A DNA stretch of 64,000 nt, from positions 1 through 64,000 of the forward strand of contig VWZX01005652.1 of assembly GCA_013399015.1 (NCBI GenBank), given 5' to 3'. The stretch is from Galbula dea. Its lineage: Eukaryota; Chordata; Aves; Piciformes; Galbulidae. Under the pieces are notes generated by a model. It saw nothing but the letters and a program-made list of their open reading frames with translations. It was not told where the DNA came from and did no database searches. The position numbers and the translations under genes were made by a program. Shown one piece after another: positions 51,337 to 64,000 of the stretch. Position 1 is the first letter of the stretch. Every line of letters starts with the position of its first letter.

Positions 51337-54300
51337 TAAAAGGAAGAGTTTCATAGAAGACAACCTCTCTTTAGCTTCAGGGAGTTGAGTCTGTTTGTAG
51401 GATAAGAGTACAGAAGTGTAGGAATGTGAAGGGATTGATCTGAGACAAACACAGAAGGGCTTTTACTCTCTTCCTTGCCTTCCTATCCACTGCCACTAAA
51501 GGTTGTATCAGTTGGAAGAGGAAACTGATGGCTCCTCATCAGGTGTAGATCTGCACTGTAGAGTTCAACACATGCAATACCTTTCCCTACTCTGCCCAGG
51601 GAGCTTTCTATCCTTGAATACACACACATTTGAGGTGACAACTAGAAAACCAAATATTTTTTTGCTGCATCCTCATTTCACTATGACTTTAACCATTGCA
51701 AGCTCTATTGTCCCTGGAGCCATGTTGTCCCATCCTTTTAGGCAAACTTCTGCTCCTTTGCACCAGGGAGTCCTGCTGCTGTTAATCATCAGCTTCCCCA
51801 GGGTGAAGCCTCACTCCATCTCCTGTGTGCCGTCTCTCTTGCATCTTGCTGGCACAGCCCGGGGCCTTTTGGAGAGGGCTGGCTCAAATGAGTTCAAATA
51901 GGACACATAAAGAGTAGAGCTATCCCAGGCTCTGTCCCCTTGCAGCAGCCGAAATTAGAGAACCCTTCAGGCTGTATGAGAGGCCATGCTTCAGCAGAGG
52001 GCAGTCTGCTCCAGCTGGCTTTAAAAAGGCTAACCCTAACTTTTTAAGCAGCTCTGTTGGGTTTGTGAGAGGATACAGAATAGTTAGCATTTCTCTCTTC
52101 AGATTCAGATACTCACAATGTCAGTGCACTGCTTTACAGACAGCCCAGGGATGTTGTGTGAGTTTTCTTCATCAACTTAAAAGCTAGAAATTTTCCTCTC
52201 TTTCCCTTCTAAATTTAAGTTTAAATTTTGGGAAATGGTATGGAAATATCTTGATAGGGAAGGAGCTTTGCAAGCCAAATGATCCAGCCTATTTTGAGTC
52301 CTCTGTGTGACGGGGTGGGGGGAAAAGTACATTCTCTTCTAAAACCTTCTTGCATTCCACCACCTTCTCCAAACACCCACAGTCCACCTGCTCAGGAGGC
52401 ACTTGCTGTCCTGCTGCTGCCACTGGAAGCACTAAAATTAGGAAGCATCCCTCTTCCTGGAGAGGACTTTTGCTTTACTGGGAGGGTGTTGTTAATGCAG
52501 TCTTTTTAATTCCTTCTCCCAGTCCCTGAGAGGCTTTTGTAGAGTGAAATTTCTGTCCCTCCTCAGTGGCCTGGTTCTGATCCCAAGGCAGCAGACATAT
52601 CAGAGACTGTGCAAAGAGGTGGCTGGAACCAAGTGGCTGCAGGTTTCTGGCCACTATGGTGGATTCCTGCAGCATTTCAGGTCAACACCACTCCTTGTGA
52701 GCATGCTAATTTGTCTGGATGCATGGAAAATGTGTGGCTATTTTCTCCCTTTTGAAAAGATGAGATTCTTTTACCATCTACAGTAATTTATTACACATAA
52801 AAAAATTACTTCCAGTGTTAGTGAGATTTAATACATTTTTCATTTCTTTAGAGAAGACCATGATGAGCTTTTTGGCTCATTATTGACTGCTCCTGAGCCA
52901 AGGACTGTCTCTTTTTGTTCCCTGTTCATTTGGGCAGCACCTGAGGTACTGACATTGTCTTGAGGTTTTAGGTGCTGCTGCAATTCCAGCAAATAGTAAC
53001 TGGATGTATTTTTGCTGGTGTAGCTCTCTGCACTTAGAGTTTTGTTCAGAATACAAATAGCCCTTTATAAAAGGTACCAGAGAAACTCCTGTTCACTTGC
53101 TTGACCTTTTCCATTCTGCAAGCAACAAAATGGGGCAGGACCTGGTGAGGGATGCAGATCTCCAGCAGCAAACTCTCCTGGACAAGCATGGCTTGCAGTC
53201 ATGGGCATACCTTACTGTAGGAGGTTCTGCTAGTTCTAAACTTCACAACTACTGATGCGTCTCCTTCTTTGAATGGGAAGAATATGCCTAGACCCTCTTC
53301 AGACTCTGGGTTTTTTTTCTTCCTTATTCTTGAGCAGATGTGTTAGGTGTCCAAGATACAATGAACAGAAAGTCAGTGCAGGTGGAATGTAGAACAAGTG
53401 AGGGAAAAATCTTTGTCTGACATAGGCAAGTAAGTCTGCAGGACTGATAAGTCTTCTCCACACTTCTCTAAAGAAAAGGAGTTACTAAAACCCAAGTCAT
53501 TAGGGAAATCTGCTTGTACATTTGCAGTGAGCATGTGTGGATAGGTCTTGAATAGGTATTTGCTCTTGGAGTGCATGTTGGCTGTGTGAAGCTCCCTGTT
53601 TTCGTTGCCTGCTCCTTCTTCACACCACTCTTATTTTGCCAGTATTTAAATCCCACACATCCATGGTTAAAAGAGGGAATGAGGTGTTTGCTTTCAGAAG
53701 GCATATAAGGCTAGGATTATTCCTCCTACTGGCAGTGTAGAAGAGAAATGTGTTGCTGCTGAATCATTCTTTGTAGGCACCATCAGTGTCCTTCAAAAAG
53801 TATAGCTCTTCTCTCTGCCAAGATTTGGCAGCAGGGAAGGAAGCAGCTGGATTAATTCTTCCTCACAGTTCTGAACCTGGATAGTTCTTCAAGTGCCTGT
53901 GCTCCTCTTTCAACCTGTTACTTAAACATTTAGTTTAGTGTTCTTTCTTTCTAGTGTGTCAGCTGCCAATCTGCTCATGTTTGAACCAGCTGGAGTCTTG
54001 AGCTCATTTGGTTTATTTTGACCCAGAAGGCATGACATCCAGAGACACTCTTGCAATGGGATGGGCAGGCAGGGCTTGGGAGAAGATGGGCATCATTCCT
54101 GATGTCATTTGACTGCTTGCACATACCAGTTTTATTACTCTGTTGTACTGGTAGAAGTTCCCTTTTGCTCTGAGGTTTGCTCATCAGACCATTTTGCATT
54201 GTCTTTACTTTTCTATATAGACATCAAATTTCCCATCACAAACGATATACTGCTACTTAATCCCTAGCTAATACATGCAAATCAAATGCTTGCTCCAGAG

Positions 54301-55018
54301 CCCAACATTTTGTTGATTATAATGGTTGCTCTAGTCAGCAACCTTCTGAATCTTCCCACCTCCTTTCTGTGCTTACTGCACATTTGTTCTCTGGGTCCCT
54401 AGGCTATATCTGCTTCTGATCACACACAGCAAGAGCTCAGAGCCTGATGCCGAGATCTCATTTTCCATAATAGCTTCAGGCTTGCCCTCAGCTCAGGATG
54501 GATAAGATGGCTGTGAATACTTAGTGAGACAGAGGTGTTCTGGGATCTTTCCTTTGGCATAAAATCAATTTGTTGGTTTCAGAATCTCTGTTGGCTTCAT
54601 GAGCTGTTGTGCTTTATGAATTTTTCACAGGTTATTTTTGGCTGTGTGGGTTTTTTCACGTGGAGCAAGACTGGCAGGGACTGAGAAGATTAACAGGGGG
54701 GAAATAGGAAGTCACCACAGTGAATGAAGCCTCCAGTACACCAGGCACTTTTACTAGCTTTAATGGTAGTGGTAGCTGAAGCATAGTGAATCAAGGATAG
54801 TACTACACGATCCTAAAGCTGTTCTCCATCTAGAGCAAGTGAAACTTGCTAGTCCTCCAGTTAGGTGAAAGAAATGAAATCAAGTTTATTAAAACAAAAC
54901 CCAGTGTGCTTTTATCTGAATCTTTATCAGGGCTGTTTTATAGTTCAGTCTGTGGGCTTTCCCCTAAAAGTCTGTGATAGACTCTGACTTGGCAACTGTG
55001 GAAAAAAGTCAAGCTGAG

Positions 55019-55102
55019 AAGGAAATCCTGCTGTGGCAGGGGGGTTGGACTAGATGATCTTTCGAGGTCCCTTCCAACTCCCAATATTCTGTGATTCTGT
55101 GA
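55019..55102 (+). mobile_element. CR1 LINE, last about 80 bp
   Basis: Nearly identical to the ends of the copies at 1136-1333 and 20290-21828: TCCTGCTGTGGCAGGGGGGT, then GGACTAGATGATCTTTCGAG, ending in ATTCTGTGATTCTGTGA. A severely 5'-truncated young insertion in XK intron 1. Confidence 0.92.
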
Positions 55103-56466
55103 AATGAGAGTTCAAAGTCTCAGACAAGCATAGTTCCATGCTTTGGAGTTGTGAGGTTAGTTTTAAAGAGAAGATAGGCCTTATTCATATGTTACAAAAA
55201 CTCCAAGACTCTTGAGATGCTGACTTCCACCCAGTATTGCCTAAAGAGGCAACCAGGTGGAGGAGATAAACCCTAGGAGGCACTGTGGAAGGAAAGAAGA
55301 CAGCTCAGTCCTCATCAGAGCATGATGCCTATGCAAGAAGAAGCTGCCATGCATGTTAAGCAGTGGGAGGAGATGTGACAGAGCTAGTGCCATGGGTCAT
55401 CCTAGTAGTGGGGGGTTCTCTCCCCAGAGCTTCCCTGTGAGCTGGGAGTCAGCCCTCTCCAGTTCTGCTGCTCACACTGTGGTTGTTTTTCTCCTTGAAG
55501 CCTGTACCAGTGTTAGGCATAAAAGAGAAGATAGGTTGTGTCTGCACTGGGTTTGGGCTTCTGGGGGTTTTATTTTACAGTAGTCAATGCCATTTATCCA
55601 TAAGGTCCTGCTATATGTGGGCTTCTCCATGGCATGCCCTGTATTTCTAGGACCCTGGGCAATGTGACAGAAATAATGTGTCTTTCTTCTTCCTTCCCCC
55701 TCAGCTTGTGACTTCACCTGTATCTCAGTAGATCCTTGCTTGTTACAACTTCCCAAACAAGGCTGACTATTCCCCTGTGTGTTTTGGCTCCTACTTGATG
55801 CCAAAGCCCACCCTGGGCACCTTCATACCCAAACAACTCTTTTAGAGTAGTTTTTCTAAAGCTTTTGCCAATCTGCTTCTTGTTGTAACTGCTGCTCTGG
55901 CTTGTTACTTGTGTTTTGCACCATTGCTTGGTAAAGCAAGGGTTAGAGTCCAAGTGTTTGAGGTGTACACACCTGGTTTTACCCTGAGCTTCTCTACAAC
56001 ACCTGGAGATGTTTTGTTAAAGGCAAAAGTAGGAAAATTGGTTTTCTTGCCATGTCACAGGTGCATGTGTAACAAGAAGAGAAAGAGATGAGAATCTGAT
56101 GAAAGGCTTCCAGCTTGGATCCTGGGTTGGGATCCTGTGAACATTGAAGTGTATGATTAGATTAAGAACTTTAATATGACAGCAAAGAGCAAGGGCAGCT
56201 CACAGGAAACAAGTAAACCTCCTCCTGTGTCTGAGTACGGCAAGCAGCCCAAAGGGCGCTGCCAGATTCTTGCCTTCTAGTCATGTCTAGTTCATGTTTT
56301 AAAGAGTGGAATCTGTCATATTCCAAATTTACTAGGAGGAGAAAATGCTCTGTGAACAAAAGCCTTGGGACTTAGTGTGTGATGGCTTCAGATACTAAGG
56401 AGTGGGAAGACCTGTGCTCTTCTTTTAATTATTTTCCTGTTGCTCCATTTACTGATTTGCTTATAG

Positions 56467-56729
56467 GTGTGTGGAAGTCTTTTACATTTACTTCCACGCT
56501 GGCAGAGTTGAAGAGCCCTATGTCAGCATTACAAAGAAGAGGCAGATGCCCAAGGATGGATACTCAGAAGAAATTGAGAAAGAAGTGGGACAGGCTGAAG
56601 GCAAGCTCTGTACACACAGGTCTGCCTTCAGCAGGGCCTCTGTGATCCAGGCATTTCTCGGCTCAGCGCCCCAGCTCACGCTCCAGCTCTACATCTGTGT
56701 CCTGCAGCAGGAAATCACAGCTGCCAGAA
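56467..56729 (+). CDS. XK: XK exon 2
   Basis: 263 bp, in phase 2 after TGCTTATAG, out phase 1 at GTAGGT, ending after coding base 508 as in mammalian XK. It encodes residues 83-169: [17 protein letters not shown], then the conserved cytosolic loop [20 protein letters not shown] and [20 protein letters not shown], and the helix [20 protein letters not shown]. The [13 protein letters not shown] motif is a hallmark of the XKR family. Confidence 0.98.
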
Positions 56730-56874
56730 GTAGGTAGAGCTATTATTACCATCTCCATCTTTTGGTGGGAGGGAGAGGAGAAAGGTCAAGTGTGGCTGAC
56801 TTGAACAATTACTAAACACTTTGCAATGTATTTCCTCTCCCTGGCTTCGGTTGTTTAAGGTCATAGCAGTAGTT

Positions 56875-56990
56875 ACTAGTTTATTTCATCATGGTTTATA
56901 GTAGGTTGCTAGTTTATATCATCAACTAGTTTATATCATCATGGTTTATAGTAGTTTGCTAGTTTATATCTTCATGGTTTAGACTATGAC
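56875..56990 (+). repeat. Compound tandem repeat, about 50-bp unit with a 17-bp subunit
   Basis: CTAGTTTAT(A/T)TCATCA occurs four times. Copies 1 and 3 are followed by TGGTTTATAGTAG(G/T)TTG, and copy 4 by TGGTTTAGAC. The longer period is about 50 bp, with nearly two complete units. It lies 150 bp into XK intron 2. Confidence 0.85.
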
Positions 56991-59696
56991 ACTCTTGTAG
57001 CATACTTTGGTTGCTATAAAAACACTAATTTGATACAATGTCCATTTTGGCATGAGAAGGAGGCAGCTGGAGGGACTAAGCTGTCTTCATGAAGAGGAAA
57101 AGATAGATTACTTCTGTTCCATTCTGGTTTTTGAGTGAACTGTCTGGACAATTCCTTGGGGTAGAGTGCAGAGCATGTTTTGCAATGCTGCATTAATTAG
57201 GTGTGTTTTCAGGAGGCAGTTTCAGATATGGACTGAGGATGTGAACTAGCTGTAGTTCTGCCGGACTCTGAATTTAGAATCAAAAGGCAGAACTCAGTCA
57301 ACTGACCTGCAAATTTGGTCATCTTATCTCTGGACCCAAGCTGTTAAGCCTTCACCAAGCAGTGATGCTCTACATGGGCTTACCAGTACATGTCTTTGTT
57401 ACCCTGGGACTCTGCATCTTCCTCCATGATTTGCTCCAGCTCTGTGGAATTGAAAAAAAACCCTAAATTAAGTCTTTATTTGCTGTCAGGCTGCTGAATG
57501 AAGAACCTGCTCCAGCTGGTCAGAGGACAACCTGCTGCTCTTTGTAAGCAGGGACTTTGGCACCTGTGTGAATTGGAGGTTTGTTTCTAAGACAGTGCAT
57601 GACTGACAGATGCTGAAGCATTTAGTAGACTGCAGCCCAATGGGCAAGAGAGACCTCGATGTCTGTTCTGGCAGTGGCAATTACAAAGTCAGACTGTATC
57701 TCTTAAGAGTGGCAAGTTAGGAACTTCTCCCAGTTAGGCTGTAAGCAAAGAGCTGAATGGCTAGAACCAGGACTCAGAATAGGCTATTACATATGGGTTT
57801 TCAATATTGCATTTCATACAACAACACTTCTGTACTTTTCATGGTAAACAGTCACCAAAGCATTATGTCCTTCATCACTAACCTTGCTTTTGCAGCTCTC
57901 TTTAGTTCTCTTGGTCTTACAGTCTCAGCAGACAGTGAAAGGACAATTTTGGAGAAAGACAGACACTGGCAAGGATCTGATTATCCAGAAGAAAACATCC
58001 AGATAAATTAATGAATGCCATGAAATAAGATAGATGCAGCATGGCTGTGGTTGACAAAGGGCTAGGCAAGGATGCACACTGAAAAGGCCAAACCATGTTA
58101 TGTGGCATGATGGTAAACAGCTTGAGGTTCACAGGTGATAACTGACTTTCTTACCACTGACCAAGCAGAATTTACAGAGAATCACAGATAGGGTACTGTA
58201 GGAATCCAGAAAAATAAGAGACTGATGAGGAGACAAGACAAAAATGTGGAAATTAACTTAGAAGAGGAGGAGAGTGATAACAGAAATGGAAAAGAGTGCT
58301 CTTTGGAGAACCAGTGTCAAAGAACAGGGAAGTTGGAGACATCTGAAGGGTGGAAAAAGAGCTGGACTGGCTGTTAAATGACTTTGATAATGCTGCAAGA
58401 TCAAAAGAGCAAAGTCATGTCCCTGGAGATCAGAATCTCCTTGTATGCCTAACAAAAGCAGGCTGAAACTGTGCTATGCATCATTCCCCTTTACTCTGGA
58501 GGCTGAAGAATACTGGGGGTCAAAAGGTCCTGCTGCAGAAATAAGCTGGCTAAAGAGATTGCAGAAAGTTGCAATATTTCAGAAGGTACAATACACACAA
58601 GGGGAGTATGGTCAGGACTCTTTGTTTTTCTGATGAATGAGCTCTAATAGACATTGCTATTGTTCCTAAATCACTGATTAAGCCAAAAAAAAACCTACTT
58701 TTTTTTTTCCTTTCCATTTCTGTGCTTTAGAATTATACCTGCTATGGAGATAGCTTCTGGGAGACACAAGATGACTTCTTGCATTTGCTGGTGGGTTCAC
58801 TGAAGTCCCTAATGAGCCAGTTTATCTCTGGCTTTAGGCTTTACTTCACCCACAGCAGGTCACTTACCAGTCTGTGATTCAGAATTTGTCTCAGCAGTGG
58901 CTGTGGAAAGACAGGAGTAACAGGGTGTTACAAATCAGTATTAAATACTCAATTCTCTGTTCATCTGGAACACAGTGCTTCTCCTTGGCAACCATGGCCA
59001 GCAAGGTCAATACCAGTAACAGAAGAAATACAAGAAAAAGGTGACCTTTCCCAAGCAAATGCCATCTGTGGTGAAGTGACTGGAAATTTGGCTAATTGTA
59101 CTGCTCAGCAAAGGATTCAGCTGCTTTTTAACTCATCCCATGTCACAGACACTCCAGTTATTCAAAGAACCTACCTTACCTGTGAAGCATTCAGAAACTG
59201 CCAGGAGCAACATCTGTCCAGTAACTACTGCTATGACCTTCAACAACTACTTTTGTGCAAAGGCTTTAATCCGTTGTGATATCCTTATATGCTGACTTCT
59301 CCTTGAGAGGAGAACCCTGATGTGTTACAAAGGCTTCTCCAAAAATCTTATTTCCTTTCCTTGGGACACTGCCAACCAAGGTCCCAAAACTAAAGGAAGA
59401 AGTGAGATTCATAACATGTCTCCCTAGCTGTGAAGCTGGTAAAGATCCCTGGCCTCTCAAGGCCTCAGAGACAGAGCTGTTTTGAAGAGCCAACTCTAAC
59501 TTTGTTTCAGAGAGGTGGCTGACGTCTTCTGACCACAGAATACTTTTCTCATTGTCTGAACAATATGCTTTGCATATTAATAGTTGTTTCTAAGTGTTGA
59601 AATTATATCTTAAGGCAAAAAAAAAAATCTAGGTGTCGTCTTGTAAGTAACAGTCTAAGTGCCCTTATTTTTCAGGGGTTCTGATTATCAGTTTAC

Positions 59697-59730
59697 AACA
59701 CACACACATATATATATATATATATATGTA
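59697..59730 (+). repeat. (CA)n(TA)n microsatellite
   Basis: About five CA units run into about ten TA units. Likely polymorphic in length. Confidence 0.92.
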
Positions 59731-62262
59731 AACAGACAAAATTCATCAGCTGACTGTAAGATTTCAGTAATAGGTTTTTGTGCTGTAGCTCATCTAGAGC
59801 AGAATTCACTCTCTTACCAATTTCTGAAGTGGGAAAGTCTAGATCTTGAAAAGACTTAAGACATGAAAAGCCAAGAAGGTAAAAAAGAGTGCCTCCCTGA
59901 ATGAATCTCTGAGTGTGCACCTCTGATGTGTAAGAAGAGTGCAGCCCTTTGGGAGTGGGAAGGAAGAGAAATGCTGCTTTTAGAAGGACTGTTAGGGGAT
60001 TTGGGACTGTTTTAGGGGAAGATACTTTGCCTTTTAAATTTTTCCTTCTTTGCCTACTCAGAATGAGTAAAAGCAACAATAATGTCACCCTCCACATTTC
60101 CCTTTGTAATTGCTTCAATCCATCTTTCTCACAGGCTTAAAAGTGATGTTTGAACTGAAGGTTTGGTGGCAGTACTGATCTTTTGGGAGAGGAGCAGGAC
60201 TGGACTACTGTGTTAAACCAGGGTTAGCCTGACCTGGTTTCTGTCAGTGGAGAAATGCCTCTTTCAAAGGCTTCACTTTTTAAGACAAGTTTGAGATTAA
60301 TATAGCATCCTTAAAAAGAAACTGGGTAATAAGATGAATGTCTCAGCTTATCAAAGCAGAAAGCAAGCAGAGTTCCAGGACAGCAGCACCATGTCCCCAG
60401 TGGGTAGGTTCTTTTGTTTCTTTAACTCTTTTGCTTCATTAGCTGCTGGAAGTTGTTCTTTCACAGTTCTAGAGCTAGCAGGAAAGATTTTGTGAAGAGC
60501 CTAAGGATGTAAAGCAGTGTTCTTGACTGCACTCACTTGCTCTTCTGCTTTTAGCCACTATTTTTAATATGACATTTCAAAACATTAAGAAGTTTAAAAA
60601 TTGGTAGATCAAGTACAGTGTTGTAAGAAAGATGGTTAAAAACACTTATTAAAATATTAAATGTTAAACAAGCAAATACATAACCATTTTCAGACAACAT
60701 ATGCACCATCAAACTAGCAAGTACAAAATTACCATGTAAAATGTAACAAATGTTTTTGAGCATCCTGAGTGGATGGTGGGAGAAAGGTTAGCTAAAATGA
60801 TAGCTAAAATCCTGTTAGAAAGTTGTTAGAGATCCTAAAATATACTAGTTTCTGTCAAAGTCATGCTTAGAAATTAATAACTTTAATGAGAAGAAAACCT
60901 GATGGTGGTGACTGTGTAGCTATAGCAAAGCAGGGGATCCAGCTCATTTATAGGATACTGTCAAACAAACCAAGTTGAAGGTTGCAGAAAACACTGATTG
61001 CTAAACATTGCAAAAGTAATTGACATAATCAAGAATTCCCAACTCTTATGCTTTCCTTTCTCAGCCTGGTGCAATATAGATGCCCTGTAGCATGACCAGT
61101 GAGCTTGCTTAGTTTCACTGAAACTGTCAAAGAAACAGCTGCATCATTTTTACTGTACTTTACTCATTTGCATTTGAAGTGTTCCTTGCATGGACAAAAT
61201 GCTGAGATTGAAACTAGAAGTATTGGTTGGAGGCGCCTAAAATTAGTCCTCTAAATCAGCTATTCAGCATGGTGGTAAAAATTGTGAAGAAAGTATGTAA
61301 ATGCTAAGAAAACCACGGGCTGTTAGCACTTCTGAACATCAAGGTGCTTCTCAATGAAGGTTTATGCTGTGCATCCAGGCTTCTTGGACATTTGTACCCA
61401 CTGTGACAAGGCAGGACTCCCCTCCTGCAGTACCAGAAAGCTTTTTCCCTGCTGCCTCTGGAGGAGAAGCCAGGTAACACCTGGCCTCTGCCTTCACTTT
61501 CTGCAGAATTTAACTGACTGGAAACCTTCACTTGGGGGATTTTGGGTAGAAGGGAGATGCTGTAAGTTGATCTGAATTTAGAGACATTATCTAAAAGGCG
61601 TGTTGCTTTTAAATGCATGATAACAGATGAGTGGATAAAGAAAATAGATACATAGGAAAATATAGGATAGACAAGTGACCAAATCTCAGTCTGCACAGAG
61701 GAAGGGCAGATGGTTCTGGGTTTAACTTGCTTTGGTTTTCAGTCTGGAGCTCCATCACAGAGCTTTTAGGTCAGCTTAGACAGTCTGTTTTGACATAAAA
61801 TGTTTCTCAAGCACTGAGGTGTCTTCATGCCCAAGTTACTCCAAAATTTCAGCTTCTCTTTTGCTATTTTTTGTCTGTAGAGAGAGGGAGTAGCACCCCT
61901 TTGCCTCATGGAGTACTGTGAGAGTTTAAGAGAAACTTGGATACTTTTATGACTGAGCTGTGTAATTCCCAAGGACAGTATATGTAAAAACAGCCCTTGG
62001 TGGAGGGAAGGAGTGACACTTGTGACTGTTAAGTGCCTTTTTTAAATTTCTAGCTACTTGGAAAAGTAATGAATGAGGACCAAAACAGGAGGTAGGGTTA
62101 GAGTAAGAACCCAGAAGAGTATGGAAGCAATGGCTTTTGTAGCATTATACCCTGCTGGGAATCCCCAGAAGTGCTGTGAAGACAGTCTCATCTGCCCTAC
62201 ACCCATGCAATGTCTTTGACTTCTGCTGAGCTGAAGGTCCTGCTTGTCTTTTGTCTTTGTAG

Positions 62263-63089
62263 GTGTTTTTATGGTCCTTTCTCTCCTGTCAATCGTGTAC
62301 GGTGCCTTACGCTGCAACATCTTGGCTATTAAGATCAAGTATGATGATTACGATGTCAGTGTGAAGCCAGCTGCTTACCTCTGCATATTCCTGTGGAGGA
62401 GCTTTGAGATCGCTACGCGGGTGACGGTGTTGGTTCTCTTCAGTTCTGTGCTTCAGATCTGGACTCTCCCCGTCGTGCTAGTCAATTTCTTTGGGTTCTT
62501 CTTCTACCCGTGGATTCTCTTCTGGCAAAGCAAGTCCCCGTTCCCCGAGAACATAGAGAAGGCATTGAGCAGGGTTGGCACCACCATCGTCTTGTGCCTT
62601 CTCACCTTCCTGTATGCTGGCATTAATATGTTCTGCTGGTCAGCAGTGCAGGTGAAGCTTAATGATCCTGATTTAATTAACAAATCCCAGAACTGGTACC
62701 GCCTGACTGTCTATTACATGCTGCGATTCGTGGAGAACGCCTTCCTCCTCCTCATGTGGTACATCTATAAGACCGATATCTACCTGTATGTCTGCGCCCC
62801 ACTGTTGGTCTTGCAGCTCCTAATAAGTTACTGCATGGCTATCTTCTTCATGTTGGTCTTCTACCAGTTCTGCCATCCCTGCAAAAAGCTTTTCTCGTCC
62901 AGCGTATCTGAAGGTTTGCTGTCCTGTTTCAAACTCCTCTGCTTTATTTGCAAGCCTCCTAAATCCACCCTGCTGACGGACAAGGCAGAGGTGAAATCTC
63001 CTGAGACTACAGCTGAAGCATGGAACAGTAGCAAGACAATAGATTCTCCCAAGGGGAATCCTCATCAAAGTGTTTCTTCCAATGCCTAG
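62263..63089 (+). CDS. XK: XK exon 3 (C-terminal two thirds and stop)
   Basis: 827 bp, from phase 1 to the TAG at 63087; it encodes residues 170-444. The spliced protein has 444 residues, equal to human XK with no internal gap. Seen: [33 protein letters not shown] with Arg222, [38 protein letters not shown] with Cys294, RFVENAFLL with Glu327, and [17 protein letters not shown] with Cys347, the residue that bonds to Kell in mammals. Arg222, Cys294 and Glu327 are positions altered in human McLeod syndrome, and all carry the human residue here. The cytosolic tail (about 385-444) is the least conserved part and is Ser/Lys-rich. Confidence 0.99.
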
Positions 63090-64000
63090 TCCAACCGAAG
63101 CAAGTAGGTGCCTTTGGAAGGTGGCAGATCATCTGCTGGGAATGTTGTGTACCTTAGACAATGTGTCTTGTGGAAGGGATGTTATTTTCTTGCAGGTGTA
63201 GCAGTGCATGAGGGCTGACAAGTGTCCCTTTGTGGACAACCTAGTGTAGGAGGATGTGTATCTGTGGGTGAAGAGCGATCTTTGTTCGTAGACTTCTGTT
63301 TCAGAGCTTTCCTGCACATTGGTTTATTATCACATGCTTCTTTTGAAGTCATTGTAGGAGACATCCTTCCAAAACTGGCCTGCTGCACATCTTAACTCAG
63401 AAAATCTGAGGATGGAAGGAAATGCATTTTACTTTGGACAGAATGTTCTTATGGCATGGCACCCTAGCATGAAAACAGAGAGTAGACCTTGACTATACAT
63501 TGGTTGTAGCTGTGGTCTGCTTTGAGCAAATTGCAGACTTTTTTGCACTTTAATCAATGTAATAAGAGAATACTTCTCTCTGTAGTATAAGAATTGGACT
63601 TCTCCAACACACTATAGTCTAGGTTGCCAAGAAACAGCTAATTAGCCAATACTAATATTGAAATGGGACTGTTGTTGAGGGCAGATAGAGGGGTTATTGG
63701 CTTTGCACTGGTTTACCCTCAGTATTTGCTGCTTGTTAGTAAGGGAATTAAATTTAACCCATTAATTGTGGTGTTCTGGAATAGCTCTTTTTTTCTTTTT
63801 CTGACATTATCATTTACCTAATACTTTGGTTGTGATGTTCTGATAGTAGGGTGTTACTCACTTTATATAACTTTAAATATCCAGAAGTTGGGGAGATAGT
63901 GTGAACTAGGCATATAGGTGCTCTCCAGAGCATATATCCAGGGAGTAATTCAACCCATCTTAAAACCTCCTCTGAGGCACGTGAATCATTCTCTGGAGAC
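63090..64000 (+). other. XK: XK 3' UTR (runs off right edge)
   Basis: Non-coding, AT-rich, no repeats. No AATAAA is visible; an ATTAAA variant is at 63747. Mammalian XK mRNAs have long 3' UTRs, so the end probably lies beyond the window. Confidence 0.7.

Larger units (their letters stand above)
49555..56466 (+). other. XK: XK intron 1
   Basis: Phase 2, 6.9 kb. It contains CR1 fragments at 51083-51336 and 55019-55102. The remaining stretches (49760-51082, 51337-55018 and 55103-56466) show no gene, RNA or further repeat that I recognise. Confidence 0.95.
56730..62262 (+). other. XK: XK intron 2
   Basis: Phase 1, 5.5 kb, ending TTTGTAG. It contains the tandem repeat at 56875-56990 and the (CA)(TA) microsatellite at 59697-59730. 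No CR1 or other gene recognised. Confidence 0.95.

Overview
The window is nuclear DNA from a bird. It holds the conserved gene pair LANCL3 and XK, both on the plus strand and in the same order as on mammalian Xp21.1. Its interspersed repeats are almost all CR1 LINEs ending in the avian-type 3' tail (ATTCTGTG repeats). The species cannot be fixed from the sequence alone. A run of 82 Ns and three isolated Ns in GC-rich DNA suggest a draft assembly.

Positions 1-10355 are intergenic and rich in CR1: a minus-strand CR1 5' end with the start of ORF1 at the left edge, a CR1 nested inside another CR1, and several truncated copies. LANCL3 follows in five coding exons: 10363-10932 (damaged), 35934-36057, 37155-37352, 39116-39323 and 40711-40870. 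Intron 1 is about 25 kb and carries most of the repeats, including an almost perfect 380-bp inverted repeat around 22659-23590 and a long CR1 with a dead reverse transcriptase. After the stop codon there are about 6.4 kb without recognised repeats, ending near a good polyadenylation signal at 47235; this is probably a long 3' UTR.

The space between the genes (about 47260-49000) carries a relic of a CR1 ORF1 esterase domain and a CR1 3' portion that stops about 320 bp before the XK start codon. XK is complete in three exons: 49310-49554, 56467-56729 and 62263-63089. Spliced, they give 444 residues, the same length as human XK, with junctions after coding bases 245 and 508. The 3' UTR runs off the right edge.

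LANCL3 is a LanC-like zinc protein and XK is a ten-helix membrane lipid scramblase of the XKR family. They are neighbours by conserved synteny, and nothing here suggests a shared pathway. I found no new biological system. The best leads are the inverted repeat, the broken LANCL3 first exon, a frame-shifting tandem splice donor in XK, and facing CR1 copies that bracket LANCL3 exons 2-4.
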